Shown here piece by piece: positions 11,422 through 22,097 of a stretch of 64,000 bases of DNA. A program made the position numbers and the translations under genes. Position 1 is the first letter of the stretch. Each line of letters opens with the position of its first letter. The notes under the pieces were generated by a model that saw nothing but the letters and a program-made list of their open reading frames with translations, was not told the origin of the DNA and ran no database searches. Source of the stretch: Clonostachys chloroleuca (Eukaryota; Ascomycota; Sordariomycetes; Hypocreales; Bionectriaceae); NCBI GenBank assembly GCA_037952775.1, contig JBANAY010000003.1, positions 26,040,001-26,104,000 on the forward strand, written 5' to 3'.

Positions 11422-13414
11422 ATGTTGCGATTATCGCTCCGGTCAGCGCGTGGCTTGGCAGACAGCCCATTGCGGCTGCTGCCCAGCGCCAATGGCCTGT
11501 TGCGACCTCGCACCGACCCAACCTGTTGCTTCAGGTAAGATCCTCGAATCAGATAACTGCTATTGATAATTGGACACTGGGATGGGTTATATTCTAATAC
11601 CGTGATTTGTAGAGAGGGTTTGCCGACCAAAAGAAGGCCGAAGACGCGAAAGCCGCTGCCCAGAACCCCCTCCTTCGACAATCGATGATGTTGGAGAGTC
11701 CAAGGCCAAAGAGATCCCAACCCCAGCACCACCTGTCACTCCTCCACGCAAGAAGAAGGGTTTCTTCAGGCGACTTCGAAACCTCACCTTGAACTTGATT
11801 TTGCTGAGTGCCCTCGCTTTTGGTGGAGGTGTTTGGTACTCTCGGATCAACGACACCTTCCATGATTACTTTACCGAATATGTACCATACGGAGAGCAGG
11901 CTGTTTTGTATTTGGAGGAATTGGAATACAAGAAGCGTTTCCCTAATGCAGCGAGTCGCATCGGCAAACCCCGAGATGGCAGCGAGCAGGTCACAATCCC
12001 AGCCCAGAGCGGTGCTTCTTGGAGGGTCGCCGATGCTGCTGACTCAAGCAGACGATCTGGTACTGGCTCAGCTCCCACAAAGAAGGAGAGCCAACCTGCT
12101 AAACCCAAGGCTGCCACGAAGACCCCTGAGCCTACAGCAAAGCCCACTGAACCTGTCGCTGTCAAGTCCGAGGAGAAGAAGCAACCAGGCTTCAAGGAGC
12201 CCGAAGTTAATGAGCCTTCAAGATTCCCGCCCCTGAAGCCAATTGATCTTCTGTCCCTGGCCGATGCCAAGGAGCCAGTTGTTCAAGAACTTGTCCACAT
12301 GCTCAATGATCTCATTACCGTCATCAACGCAGATGGTGCCCATGGAAAGTACGGATCTTCAATTGACAAGGCCAAGTCACAAGTGAAGAAGGTCGGAGGC
12401 CAGCTCAAGGCTATCAAGGCCAAGGTCGAGCAGGAGTCCGCCGACGAGGTTCGCGCCAAGGTTGCCGAATTCGATAAGGCTGCCACTGAGCTTGTCGGCC
12501 GTGTTGAGAAGGCTATGATCGGCCAAGAGCTGCAATGGCGCAAGGAGTTTGAAGAGGAGATGGAGAAGGTCCGAGGAAGCTACGATGCCCGCGTCAATCT
12601 TCTGCTAGAGCGTGAGAAGAAGCTCAATGAAGCCAAGTTGGAGAACCAACTTCTTGAGCAGGCCATTGCCCTCAAGAAGGAATTCGCCACTGAGGTCCAA
12701 AACCGCGTTGAGCAAGAGCGAGAAAGCCGTTTGGGTCAACTGGATGCCCTCTCCGCTGCTGTGACCGACCTGGAGCAGCTGACTACGGGATGGAACTCGG
12801 TAATCGACTCCAACCTCCAGACGCAGCAGCTTCATGTTGCTGTCGAGGCTGTCCGCGCCAATCTCGAGACCGCTACTCAACCCCAGCCCTTCATCAAGGA
12901 GCTTGTTGCGCTCAAGGAGATTGCCGCCGACGATGCAGTTGTCAACGCGGCTATCGCCTCGTTGAACCCGGCTGCGTATCAGCGCGGGCTCTTCACAACT
13001 CCTCAGCTAATCGACAGATTTCGCCGGGTCGCCAGTGAGGTTCGCAAGGCATCACTCCTCCCCGACAATGCTGGTGTTGCTAGCCACGCTTCCAGCTGGG
13101 TTCTCAGCCACGTTATGTTCAAGAAGCAGGGTCTTCCAGAGGGCAATGACGTGGAGAGCATCCTGACAAGAACACAGATCTTCTTGGAAGAGGGCGATCT
13201 GGACGCCGCTGCTCGTGAGGTGAATGGCTTGGAGGGATGGGCCAAGACCCTTAGCAAGGACTGGCTGGGCGAAGTGCGCAAGGTATTGGAGGTCCGCCAA
13301 GCGCTTGACGTAAGTTTCTCACTCCCAGCTACTTATCTTATTACCGACGGAAACTAATATATGCTATAGGTCATAGCTACCGAAGCCCGGCTACAGAGCT
13401 TGAGGGTGGAGTAA
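11422..13414 (+). CDS. MIC60: MICOS subunit Mic60 (mitofilin)
   Basis: Inner-membrane protein of the MICOS complex that shapes crista junctions. Start at MLRLSLRSARG, an Arg-rich presequence. Exons: 11422-11534, 11613-13309 and 13370-13414 (last intron GTAAGT...CTATAG), about 618 residues if two missing bases are restored. Features: one TM helix (NLILLSALAFGGGVWYS), the fungal block DYFTEYVPYGEQAVLYLEEL, a long coiled coil (residues about 250-400) and the C-terminal mitofilin domain. The 5' end is broken twice. The frame moves by one base between 11445 and 11470, and again at the five-C run 11666-11670. With both bases restored the first intron uses the normal TTGTAG acceptor and the peptide RGFADQKK follows. 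As typed, an open reading exists only through an unusual GAG acceptor at 11616. Confidence 0.92.
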
Positions 13415-13917
13415 GGGTAGGCTTTTTCTTTTGTCTTGTACATTGGTCCTTCAAATGAAAAGGGGTATTCTTCTGCCCGTGTATTAGATCAATAGACATG
13501 GGGTTGAATGGTATTACTAGTGTCTGTCTCATGAAATTCAGAATCTAAATAGTATTTGTCTGGCCAAAATGGGGGCCAATACGGTGACCAGGGAAGATGG
13601 AAATGTTGGAAGGCTCTCTCGCCGTAGTTCCTTTGTTGGTAGTAATTTGTAGGATTACACATGAGCTCAACGAAGGTTCATATAATCTTCCTGCTGTATG
13701 ACTCTATCTTGGGCGGACTAGGAAAGGCTATATTTTTAAGCTTTCGTATTCACTGCGTTGAGTTGTTCCGGGTAATTACAGCTTCATTGTTGTTAAACTT
13801 TACTCTCTTTCTCTTCCATATATATGAGCTCTGATGACCCACCTGAACTTGAACCTTCCAACGTAACATATTTCATCTTTTCATCCTTGGCTAGATACCC
13901 AGCATTTCCCATTCTGT
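13415..13917. other. Intergenic between MIC60 and the first FPGS gene
   Basis: About 500 AT-rich bases: MIC60 3' flank and the promoter of the following gene, with a pyrimidine-rich stretch near 13800-13880. Nothing else recognised. Confidence 0.5.
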
Positions 13918-15447
13918 ATGAATAAAGTCGCAATGATGAAGCCGTCGTTGCTAAGCAGCACCCGTGGCCGCATTCGGTGCTTCAGCTCGGCCTCCCGCGG
14001 CTACACTGAAGCCCTTGAAAGGCTCTCTTTGCTCGCCTCCAACCGGACCAGCACTCGCCTCTTCGAAGTGCTAAGGGCTCCGTCCGATATATCGGCCCCC
14101 AAGAAAGATCCCAACGCAGATGCGATCCCTGAGATGCTCACGTGGATGCGGCGCGCGGGATACACGCCACATGACCTCTGCCGCATACAGCACATCCGCG
14201 TCGCGGGGACCAAGGGCAAGGGCTCAGTTTGCGCCTACGCGACGGCCATCCTGCGCAAGTACGGCAGGGTTGGGACGTACACCAGCCCTCATCTCCTGAG
14301 CCCGAGGGAGAGGATTGCGATTGATGGGGAGCCGGTGGAGAAGGAGCTGTTTGCCAGGTCGTTCTTTGAGGTGTGGGATCGGTTCACGGAGACGGCGATG
14401 AAGGAGGGTAAGACTGCGGCGGAGGCTGAGGGCCCTGAGTCGAAGCCGTTCTATTTTCGGTTCATGACGATATTGGCTTGGCATATATTCATTAACCAAG
14501 GGATCCGCGATGTTGTATTCGAGTGTGGGATTGGTGGCGAGTACGATGCGACGAATGTCCTACCTGCGGAGGCGGTGTCCGCAGCTGTAGTGTCGCAGCT
14601 CGGGATCGACCATGTGGCCATGCTGGGGGACACGGTTGAGAAGATTGCCTGGCACAAGGCAGGCGTGTTCAAGCGAGGGAAAAGGGCATTCACCAGGCGG
14701 CTCGACGGCCAGCCAGAGGTCATGGCAGTTTTACGATCGAGGGCAGAGGAGAAAGGTGCTATTCTGGAGGAGATCGATGACGACGTTGTCAATGCTTGGG
14801 GAGGTGTCAAGGGCACCTTGAAAGGGGACTTTCAAAAGTTCAACCAGGCCCTGGCGATCTGTGCCGTGCGAGAACATCTTGGGCTGGAAAGCACAACCAG
14901 GGTTAGCTTGCAAAACCTACCCGAGGATATGATCGAGGGTCTGAGGGAGGCGAGGCTACGGGGGCGTGGAGAGACCATTGAGGATGGTGAAGTACAATGG
15001 TGCCTTGATGGCGCGCACACAAAGGATAGCTTGATAGAGGTCGCCCGGTGGTATGGCCAGGAACTTGACGAGAGCGAAAAGGTTGTCCTGATATTCAATC
15101 AACCGGAGCGAGATATATCCGAACTTCTAAATGCTTTCATAAGCACTATGAAGGCTGTTTCGGGCCGGGAAGATATCTTTAGCCATGCGCTCTTCACGAC
15201 CAATGATGTAGAAGGACCAGTGGCGGACGAAGTGAGGGATCTGGCTGTCCAGCAAAAAGGAGCCGAAACTATGAAACTTCTTGCAACAGATTGTCAGGTA
15301 CAGACTTTTGACAATATCAGGGATGGTGTTTTGGAAGCAAGGAGAATATGCAAGGACCCAGGTGGTGCCAAGAGAGTATTGGTAACAGGAAGCATGCACC
15401 TTGTAGGTGGCGTTATTAGGATTCTTGAGCCTTGGAACACTGATTGA
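13918..15447 (+). CDS. Folylpolyglutamate synthase family protein, intronless copy
   Basis: ATP-dependent ligase that adds glutamates to reduced folates (Mur ligase fold, FolC family). 509 residues in one exon. The P-loop is GTKGKGSV at residues 97-104. Further family blocks are SPHLLSPRERI, VVFECGIGGEYDATN, GIDHVAMLGDTVEKIAWHKAG and WCLDGAHTKDS. The region before residue 30 (RIRCFSSASRGYTE) looks like a mitochondrial presequence. GTKGKG and the long insert after RERI fit the FPGS (Met7) branch better than dihydrofolate synthase, but substrate cannot be fixed from sequence. It faces a second family member 45 bp away. It has no introns while that neighbour has three. Confidence 0.9.
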   Translation: MNKVAMMKPSLLSSTRGRIRCFSSASRGYTEALERLSLLASNRTSTRLFEVLRAPSDISAPKKDPNADAIPEMLTWMRRAGYTPHDLCRIQHIRVAGTKGKGSVCAYATAILRKYGRVGTYTSPHLLSPRERIAIDGEPVEKELFARSFFEVWDRFTETAMKEGKTAAEAEGPESKPFYFRFMTILAWHIFINQGIRDVVFECGIGGEYDATNVLPAEAVSAAVVSQLGIDHVAMLGDTVEKIAWHKAGVFKRGKRAFTRRLDGQPEVMAVLRSRAEEKGAILEEIDDDVVNAWGGVKGTLKGDFQKFNQALAICAVREHLGLESTTRVSLQNLPEDMIEGLREARLRGRGETIEDGEVQWCLDGAHTKDSLIEVARWYGQELDESEKVVLIFNQPERDISELLNAFISTMKAVSGREDIFSHALFTTNDVEGPVADEVRDLAVQQKGAETMKLLATDCQVQTFDNIRDGVLEARRICKDPGGAKRVLVTGSMHLVGGVIRILEPWNTD

Positions 15448-15492
15448 TGTTGGGGACGACTCATTTGTACTAAAATGATCGCTGAATAACAC

Positions 15493-17279
15493 CTAAAGAG
15501 CATCGACATTCTCTATTATGCCCAGTGCACCACCAACCAAATGCAAGCTGCCCGTGACAAAAGCTTGAATCTTTTCATCTTTGTTTAGCATGTTAACTCC
15601 AAGTTCTCGGACATGAGTAAGAGCCTGCTCGATAGTTGGTAAAACTACAACCGAAGCCTCAGGATCCAGAGACGACCATCTTTCAGCAAATCTTCTCTGC
15701 ACTGCTAGAGACTCAATCTCCCTGGTATCATATTGGTTATTAACGAAATCGCGTTTGTAACCAGTCTGGGCGTGTGTGATGTTGGTACAGAATATGACAT
15801 GGCTAAATGGCGGGCCATTCTCCCGCTTGTTAGCAGCGGAAATCAGATTTAGGAAGTCGATGGCCTCGACCCGGCCTAGTTGGTTGAACACCAAGACTCG
15901 CGGTCCAGTTCTACATGTCTCGTTAGCGATGGATACTTGAAGAAACACTGGCGGGTCTTGGGGCGTCTCATTACTGTCCAGACGTCTCGTTAGCAAACCA
16001 TTTGGAAGCGAGCGTAAGGCTGTCGGCCGTATGTGCACCGTCCAGATGCCAAATCACATGGTCTTCAGCCTTAATTTCACAACGTCCGCGGAATACAGTG
16101 CCCTCGAGCGCTTTTCGGAACTCATCAGGCAGAACATCCTGGTGCGGTGTCAAGACCCCGAGTCGTGTCAAGGCAGTTTCCGCCAGGGCAGTCGCAAGGG
16201 TTGCATTTTTCTTCTGGAATTCGGCATCTGGATGTATTCGCACATCTCGAAGCCGAGGATCGATTTTGAGAGCTTGCAGGTTCACACCTTTCTCGTCTGC
16301 TCTCTCTTGGAGAATCTTTTGAGCAGCCGGAACTTGTTCAATGGTGAAAGCCGGGGAATTGGTCTTCATAATCCCCGCCTTGTGCCACGCAATTTTGTCG
16401 ATGGTGTCGCCGAGTGCAAAGATATGATCGATTCCCAGGCTGCTGATACCGGTAGCCACGGGTCGCTCAACCACGTTCGTCGCGTCAAACTCGCCACCAA
16501 TTCCTGTTTCGTAAACGGCTACATCGACGGCTTCTTGCAAGAAGACGTGCCAGCTCATCAGTGTCAGAAAGCGAGCGTATGTAGGTCTGATGTCCAGAGA
16601 GGAGCTATTTTCCTGATTTGCTTCCTCAACGCCGTCTTGTTCGGCTGCTGATCCTAAACGGTCCCATACATCGAAGAAATACTTCGCAAACAGAGCCTCA
16701 GGTATCGGTGCGGAATTGATACGTATCCGTTCTCGCACCGAAACTAGGTGAGGGGAGATGAAGAGCCCCGTCTTCCGAGGAACTCCATGTGTAGTCCGAT
16801 AGCGGGATAAGATAGAATCAACGAAGGCGCATGTGGTGCCTTTTCCCTTGGTGCCAGCGACATGAATGATGTTTAGACGATCGAGATCAGACGTCTAAGG
16901 CAAACAGTCAGCTTGAAATGGGTTGTACCTTACGCAGGTAGCTCAAGGCAATGAATGAGCTTGGCTTTACACACTGTATAGCCAAGACGGCGTATATATG
17001 TCTTCATGTCTGCGATTGAGGAGGCATCGGGCTTGATGCCAGCCTTTATCCGCGCCTTGAAAGCCGCATGGGAAGTTTGGAGGGAATTGAGCGAGTCGAT
17101 CGCATTCTAGAGTCCTATTAGTGGTTTCGCATAGGTCGCACAGGGGTGCATGGATGTAGTCTTTCACTGACGTTGTATGAGCGAGCGAACGAAGCCATAC
17201 ATCGAATGTATTGGCGACGAGAAACGATAGATGCAAACCCTACGCCAGGCGCAAACGTTCGTTTTAGTGGTGTTACCAT
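15493..17279 (-). CDS. MET7: Folylpolyglutamate synthase (Met7 type), four exons
   Basis: Same enzyme family as the neighbour. Exons on the minus strand: 17279-17172, 17106-16975, 16894-15975 and 15910-15493, 525 residues. The last intron (15974-15911) is GTAATG...GCTAAC...TGTAG and restores WFANETSGQ-TGPRVLVFNQ. Motifs: GTKGKGTT, SPHLVSVRERIRI, ETGIGGEFDATN, GIDHIFALGDTIDKIAWHKAG and WHLDGAHTADSL; the C-terminus has VTGSLHLVGGALG. The first exon encodes a basic presequence. A second in-frame Met at residue 28 (MASFARSYN) starts right before the conserved DSLNSLQT block. This suggests mitochondrial and cytosolic forms from alternative starts, as known for FPGS in other eukaryotes. The symbol is given because the splicing pattern and sequence look like the standard fungal gene. 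Confidence 0.92.
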
Positions 17280-17512
17280 CGAATGGAAGATGGCGGTTAC
17301 ACTGTGAGAATTGGAGTGTTTTGGAGTCGCATCACAGCTGATTGTGCCATTTATGTTGTAGGTGAGCAAAATGAGGGTCCTCAAGCCAAATCTCGCGACA
17401 AATTTAATTCTCAGTTCAATCAACTCGCCACACAACTCGCTATCTAACACTCAACCGCGCCGCATCATTTACAATGTGATGACTAGTATCAACATATCAT
17501 TGGCCGTTTCAA

Positions 17513-18607
17513 TCAACTGGGAGGAGATAAATTATCGGGAATAACATGGCGAATCTCCTGGTTATAGTAATCCAATGTCCACTTCTTCATTCCATGTTCC
17601 AAAGCCTCACTAAAAGCGCGATGATACTGTTTCCCAGACGGCAGCCAAGCTGGGTTCGATCGCCAAGTCAACCATTTCTCAGCCATAGAACCTTCAGTGG
17701 CCCGCAGGATTCCGGTCGCGAGATCGACGACTGACTCTCCCCCTGCTGGGCAGCGCTCATCGCACGAGAAGAAGACGGTCGCGCCGCAAGTTCCACAGAA
17801 TGAACGTAGGACATTTGGCGAGCTCTGATACATTTTTGCAGTACCTATCTTCAGATCTCTTGCGATGGGAGGGTTGCATGCGGACAGGGGAATAAAGGTC
17901 CATCCCACGAGATGGGTTCCGTTGAGGAGCCTACAGTCATCACATACGTCATACAGTGCCATCCATTTCGTCTGATCGAGAGGGGAAACAAATTCTTTGA
18001 GCTGTGCGTCCTCGAGCACATCCTTAGTTGGTCGACCGATGGTGAATGACACGCCGCCACAGTGACACTCGGCTCGCAGCCGCTCCTGGCCATTTGCATC
18101 ATGCTCAAGCTTCGGGACTAAAGTCTCAGAGCTTGGATCATCGTGAGGAGGGTTCCAGTCCTCAAGTTGGAGCCCGTCGACTTGGGTTATGATATCAGGA
18201 AGCCCGTGGTCGAACGTCGAACCACTGTAGATGTGCCGCTTGATCTGGAAATTCTCAGGTCCGTGGTCCTTGAAGATGGATGTCGAAACGGTCCAGTGGC
18301 CATCGTCACGATCCACAGAGGTGATGTGACATCCACATGTTGAGCAGAAATTCCAAGCCGATACGCGCTCTCCGAAAGTATAGACTGTCATATTTGCCTC
18401 TACAGAAGGCGATATGAACTTCATGGGCGCCTCTTTTGGCAGCTTGGTGTGGAATACACATGGCGCACCAGAGCGATAGCGACACACCGTGCAATGGCAA
18501 AGATGAACTGGCAGGGGAAGTGCGACAATGGGAACTTCAACGGTGAAGTGCACAGAACCACAGAAGCACTTGGCTTCCAAGAGTTTGGTCTTATCCTCAG
18601 ATGCCAT
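17513..18607 (-). CDS. Double GFA/CENP-V domain protein
   Basis: 364 residues in one exon (start MASEDKTKLLEAKC). Two copies of the glutathione-dependent formaldehyde-activating (GFA) zinc fold. Copy 1 (about 10-140) has the full set: CFCG, HLCHCTVC and FCSTCGC. Copy 2 (about 180-320) has CHCGG and FCGTCG, but the middle cluster reads DVCDDC, so the first Cys of the usual CxCxxC is gone. Many fungal GFA proteins are annotated as glutathione-dependent aldehyde-handling enzymes, but activity is rarely shown. Copy 2 may be structural only. Divergent from URI. Confidence 0.85.
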   Translation of the reverse strand: MASEDKTKLLEAKCFCGSVHFTVEVPIVALPLPVHLCHCTVCRYRSGAPCVFHTKLPKEAPMKFISPSVEANMTVYTFGERVSAWNFCSTCGCHITSVDRDDGHWTVSTSIFKDHGPENFQIKRHIYSGSTFDHGLPDIITQVDGLQLEDWNPPHDDPSSETLVPKLEHDANGQERLRAECHCGGVSFTIGRPTKDVLEDAQLKEFVSPLDQTKWMALYDVCDDCRLLNGTHLVGWTFIPLSACNPPIARDLKIGTAKMYQSSPNVLRSFCGTCGATVFFSCDERCPAGGESVVDLATGILRATEGSMAEKWLTWRSNPAWLPSGKQYHRAFSEALEHGMKKWTLDYYNQEIRHVIPDNLSPPS

Positions 18608-19011
18608 GATGCAGTGAACTTGAGTTAAACAGATGCTATACTCTAGGATCTTAGGTGTTCAATTGTGAAGGCAAGTCGTTAAGCACAGAACCAAGAGAGG
18701 TAGAAGACGCCTAGATTCACCCGAATATATACTTTTTCTTATGTTGGACCGTGAACGTATTTCACGTATCTGTCACGCCCTTCCTGTCAATCTCCAAATT
18801 CACGTCACTATGAGTGGGTTATACTGGAAGTTACCTCCTAACAATCACAGTAGATCAGGTATCTAGGGTATGATGAGCCCCGGGGCAGTTTAACCGGAGA
18901 TTCACCAGTGCCGTTCTTGGTGGAGCCTCGCCACTGGTTTATGGCTATCACCCATGTCTTCAAGATGAATTTTTTCTCGGCTTTGTTGCTTCACTTTCAT
19001 ATCGACTCAGT
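18608..19011. promoter_or_regulatory. Divergent promoter region between the GFA gene (-) and URI (+)
   Basis: About 400 bases between two outward-facing start codons. No clear TATA box or named site could be assigned. Confidence 0.45.
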
Positions 19012-20837
19012 ATGGCTCCAATCAAAGATAGTTTGATTGACCTCGAAAGACATCGCATTCTTCTACAGGACAAAATTCTAGAGCTCCGGAAGGCTTTGCA
19101 GCACTGGCAAACGTGGGATGCTGAGTATGAAGGACTGAAGGAAGAGGTCACAGCAGCGGGTCCGTCGCCAGACGATCTTGAGCGCATCCAAACCGGCTTC
19201 GACGGAGAACTGGTGAAGCAAAAGGAAATCGGCGAGATTTTCGGCCTGGCAGGCCAGAAGTCAAAGGAGCAGATCATCAATGTTCTAGAACGGCGAATAG
19301 ACTATGTGACCAAGAACATTGGAACGCTTCGCAAGCAGCTCCAGGCGCATGAGAATAAATACGCCGCTGCATCGATCATCAGTCAGCCAGATGCTCGGGA
19401 TGAAGAAGGCCAGCCCATCACCGAAATTGTCGAAGAACTCGATGAGGACGACAATGTCATTTCGTTCAAGCTGAACAGACCTGGCGAAGGGGTACCGCAC
19501 ATCGAAGAAGCCTTGAAGAAGGCTGGCATTAAAGATCTTGTCAAGGATCTTGCTGCGGCGGAGAAGGATGTGAAGGAGGATACCGGGCGGGCGAGCACTC
19601 AGGCCCAAACATCACAGCAAGAGAATCCTTCAAAGGTACAACCAAAGGAAGAGCATGTTGCAGAACCCAAACGAAAAGACGAATCAGCTCCCAAGAAACA
19701 AATCAAAAAGAAGGTATCCTTCGCAGAAACTCACGATGTTGAAGAGGTTGAGCCGGCTGTATCCAGGATGGCTGCCCGGGTGGAAAACATTATGGATGCG
19801 GCCAAAGGGCAAGATGCTATTCTAAAAGAGAAGCCAGTAATACCTGCCAACGAGTCTCCGGAGGATGCTGCCTTACGAGAGGAAATGCTACGATACAGCA
19901 TGGGCGAAATCGGGGCCGTTGTTGCTGAGCTCGAAATTGAGGAGAACCAGACAAGTGACTACGAAGAGGAAGATTACGAGTTTGAGTACAGCGATGCTGA
20001 CTTGGACGAAGACGAAGATTATGACCACGAAGACAAATACGGAAGGTTTACCGGCAGTATCGTCACAGATGATTACCGTCAACGCATGCTCGAGCTAGAG
20101 AAAAAGCTGGGCGTCAAGTCCCGGTTCACCGCTAAGATGGAGGCCGAAGAAGCTCAGGAGGCCAGAGTCCGGGAAGTCGAGGACGAAAGCTCAGACGATG
20201 AAGGCATCGGCCGCATTGTGGTGACTCGTGGGGAGGATGTACTTTCTTCAGTCCAGCCGAGCAGCGATCAAGCCGAGGTCAAGCCCAAGAAAAAGGTGTT
20301 CGCTTTGCTCAGAATCTGGACATTGCCCCTGAGAAACCCCCAAAGACCACAGACGCAGTTCCTACAATAGAAAAGGAACCTATCGTTGAGCCACTATCGG
20401 ACATTGTTGTTGAACGGTCTGGCTCCTCAAAACCCACGGAGGCTCCGTCAAACCGCAAGCCTTCGCGTTTTAAGAAAACCATGAACAGTGCCCCCGAAGC
20501 TGGAGCTTTGCCCAAAGGCCCTCTGGATGTGTCACCGGTATTTCTGGATCAGGACAGACCAACAGCTCCAACTGGACCAGAGGGGAAGACCATTGCTGAC
20601 CAGCTCGTGGAGCGGGAAACCACACCAGGTGTGGTGCCGGCTGACGATGACCTGACTGATATTACCCTCCACCAGGAAATTGCCGCGGAGCACCACCGGC
20701 TGAGAAGAAAATTCATTCAGCGAGAAGGTGGGTTCCTAGAGGAGAAAGAATCTCCAACTCAACCAGTAGATGAAACGGAAGGAGGAGTAGGAAAGCGACC
20801 AAGTCGTTTCAAAGCCGCGAGATTATCCAAGCAATAA
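19012..20837 (+). CDS. URI/Bud27-like unconventional prefoldin
   Basis: Prefoldin-like protein that helps assemble RNA polymerases and acts in TOR signalling. About 608 residues if one missing base is restored. Residues 1-120 form the alpha-prefoldin coiled coil (LIDLERHRILLQDKILELRK ... IINVLERRIDYVTKNI). Then come a charged disordered middle with KKKVSFAE and an acidic run, and a C-terminal part with repeated PSRFK motifs (NRKPSRFKK and GKRPSRFKAA). The frame is lost between 20298 and 20301. The continuation in the other frame reads RFAQNLDIAPEKP, a sensible URI tail that runs to the stop at 20837. Splicing cannot explain it: only a 17-nt GT...AG interval is available. Confidence 0.85.
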
Positions 20838-21846
20838 ATGGCTGGATAGCCTCTCAGGCACTGCTCACAGAATCCAGAACAAAGTCGAGAGAACAATCGA
20901 TGAGTTTCGCTGGACCATCTCGTCGATTGCTCCGAGTAAACATCAATTGTGATATGTCTGTGCTATTTGCCGATCTATTTGTGATGTGCGACTAACAAAC
21001 AGCCAGCTCCACCACCACCAAGCCACCTCGCTTGACTGGCGAGACAAGTGTACGGAATGCCATTTTAACTACCGAATGTTAAAAAATCAACGGATTGCAG
21101 AAGTTTGGTTGCTTTCCCGTTTCGAGTACGAATTCCAAGAATAATGCAGTGGGCTCTCTGATGTCATAGTCTTCGGCTCAATTGAGCAGACTTTCGGTGG
21201 CTTTGGCATTCGTTAAGCCCTCCACATATTCGTAGAGCTGATGAAACACTTATACGCCCACGCCAGTCAGAAGAAAAGCAAATGGCCCTACATGCTTCAT
21301 GACATTGCCCTGGGCATAATTTCATGGGTCCAGCCCACGTTGTGTCAAACGGCATTACCGCAGATTCGGAAGTTCGGCATCGGCACATTTCGCTACGGCT
21401 GATTTGGGACGTCGTCAACACCAGCCTTACGCGGCCTCGAAGGGCCGACCGTCAGGAGTCTGGACGTAGGCACTAGCCACTTCGCTCAGCGGGCGGGAGC
21501 GGCCCAGTTTACCTTTAGCAAACGCCAAAAGTCAATGTGATGGACGGGGAACAAGCCATACGGATATTTCGGCACACCCAGGATCGTATCGACGGCTATC
21601 CGGCTACAAGCCACACCTTGCCACGTCGTGAGGCCTCACAAGACTAATAGACGAGCCGAATTAATGAGACATCCCATACTGGGAGAAGGATGATAAGGCG
21701 GTCATAGGTAATTAATCGAACCAATGGATATAAAAATGCCAGTCTCTCCTTGGATCGCTTGCCTTGATATCCCCAAGCCAAACCATTCTCACTTACACAC
21801 CCACTCTTCACAATAAGCTTCTTCGTCTCCTCTATCACTTTTCAAA
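20838..21846. other. Long intergenic region upstream of the Cys-rich gene
   Basis: About 1 kb. The distal part is the URI 3' flank; the proximal 250 bases carry a TATA box and a CT-rich leader. Minus-strand open frames 21164-21421 and 21644-21838 look accidental. Confidence 0.5.
21729..21736 (+). promoter_or_regulatory. TATA box of the small Cys-rich gene
   Basis: TATAAAAA lies about 110 bases before the ATG at 21847 and is followed by a CT-rich, purine-poor leader. This arrangement is usual for strongly inducible fungal genes. Inferred from position and sequence only. Confidence 0.5.
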
Positions 21847-22097
21847 ATGCCTACCGTTGCCGAGCCCCAACAGCAAGCTCCCATGACTGACGTCACGGAC
21901 GACATTGTTTCCGCCCAGCCTGTAAGTATAAATCATGATCGTTGAGTTGTCACCGGGAACACGGCCGAGTATGGACGCTAACGTAGATAACGTGACAGAC
22001 TGCTGAGCCTCAGCCCGAGATGAGCCTGCGAGGTGGTGAGGAAGCTGGATGTGAGATCTGCTGTGGCCTCTGCGCCTGTGAGGAAGGTTGCTGCTAA
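21847..22097 (+). CDS. Small Cys-rich protein (57 residues)
   Basis: Two exons, 21847-21921 and 21999-22097. The intron is GTAAGT...CGCTAACG...GACAG. The first half (MPTVAEPQQQAPMTDVTDD) is polar and acidic. The second ends in a Cys cluster, GCEICCGLCACEEGCC, with seven Cys in 16 residues, directly before the stop. There is no signal peptide and no long hydrophobic segment. It could be a metallothionein-like metal binder or a member of the short cysteine-rich CYSTM-like stress proteins. The TATA box suggests regulated, possibly high expression. It is too short for standard gene finders and is called here on the intron and reading frame. Confidence 0.75.

Noticed and set aside
11232..11863. 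Minus-strand frames of 89-166 codons opposite MIC60
   Set aside because: They overlap the MIC60 exons and first intron on the other strand, with no family resemblance.
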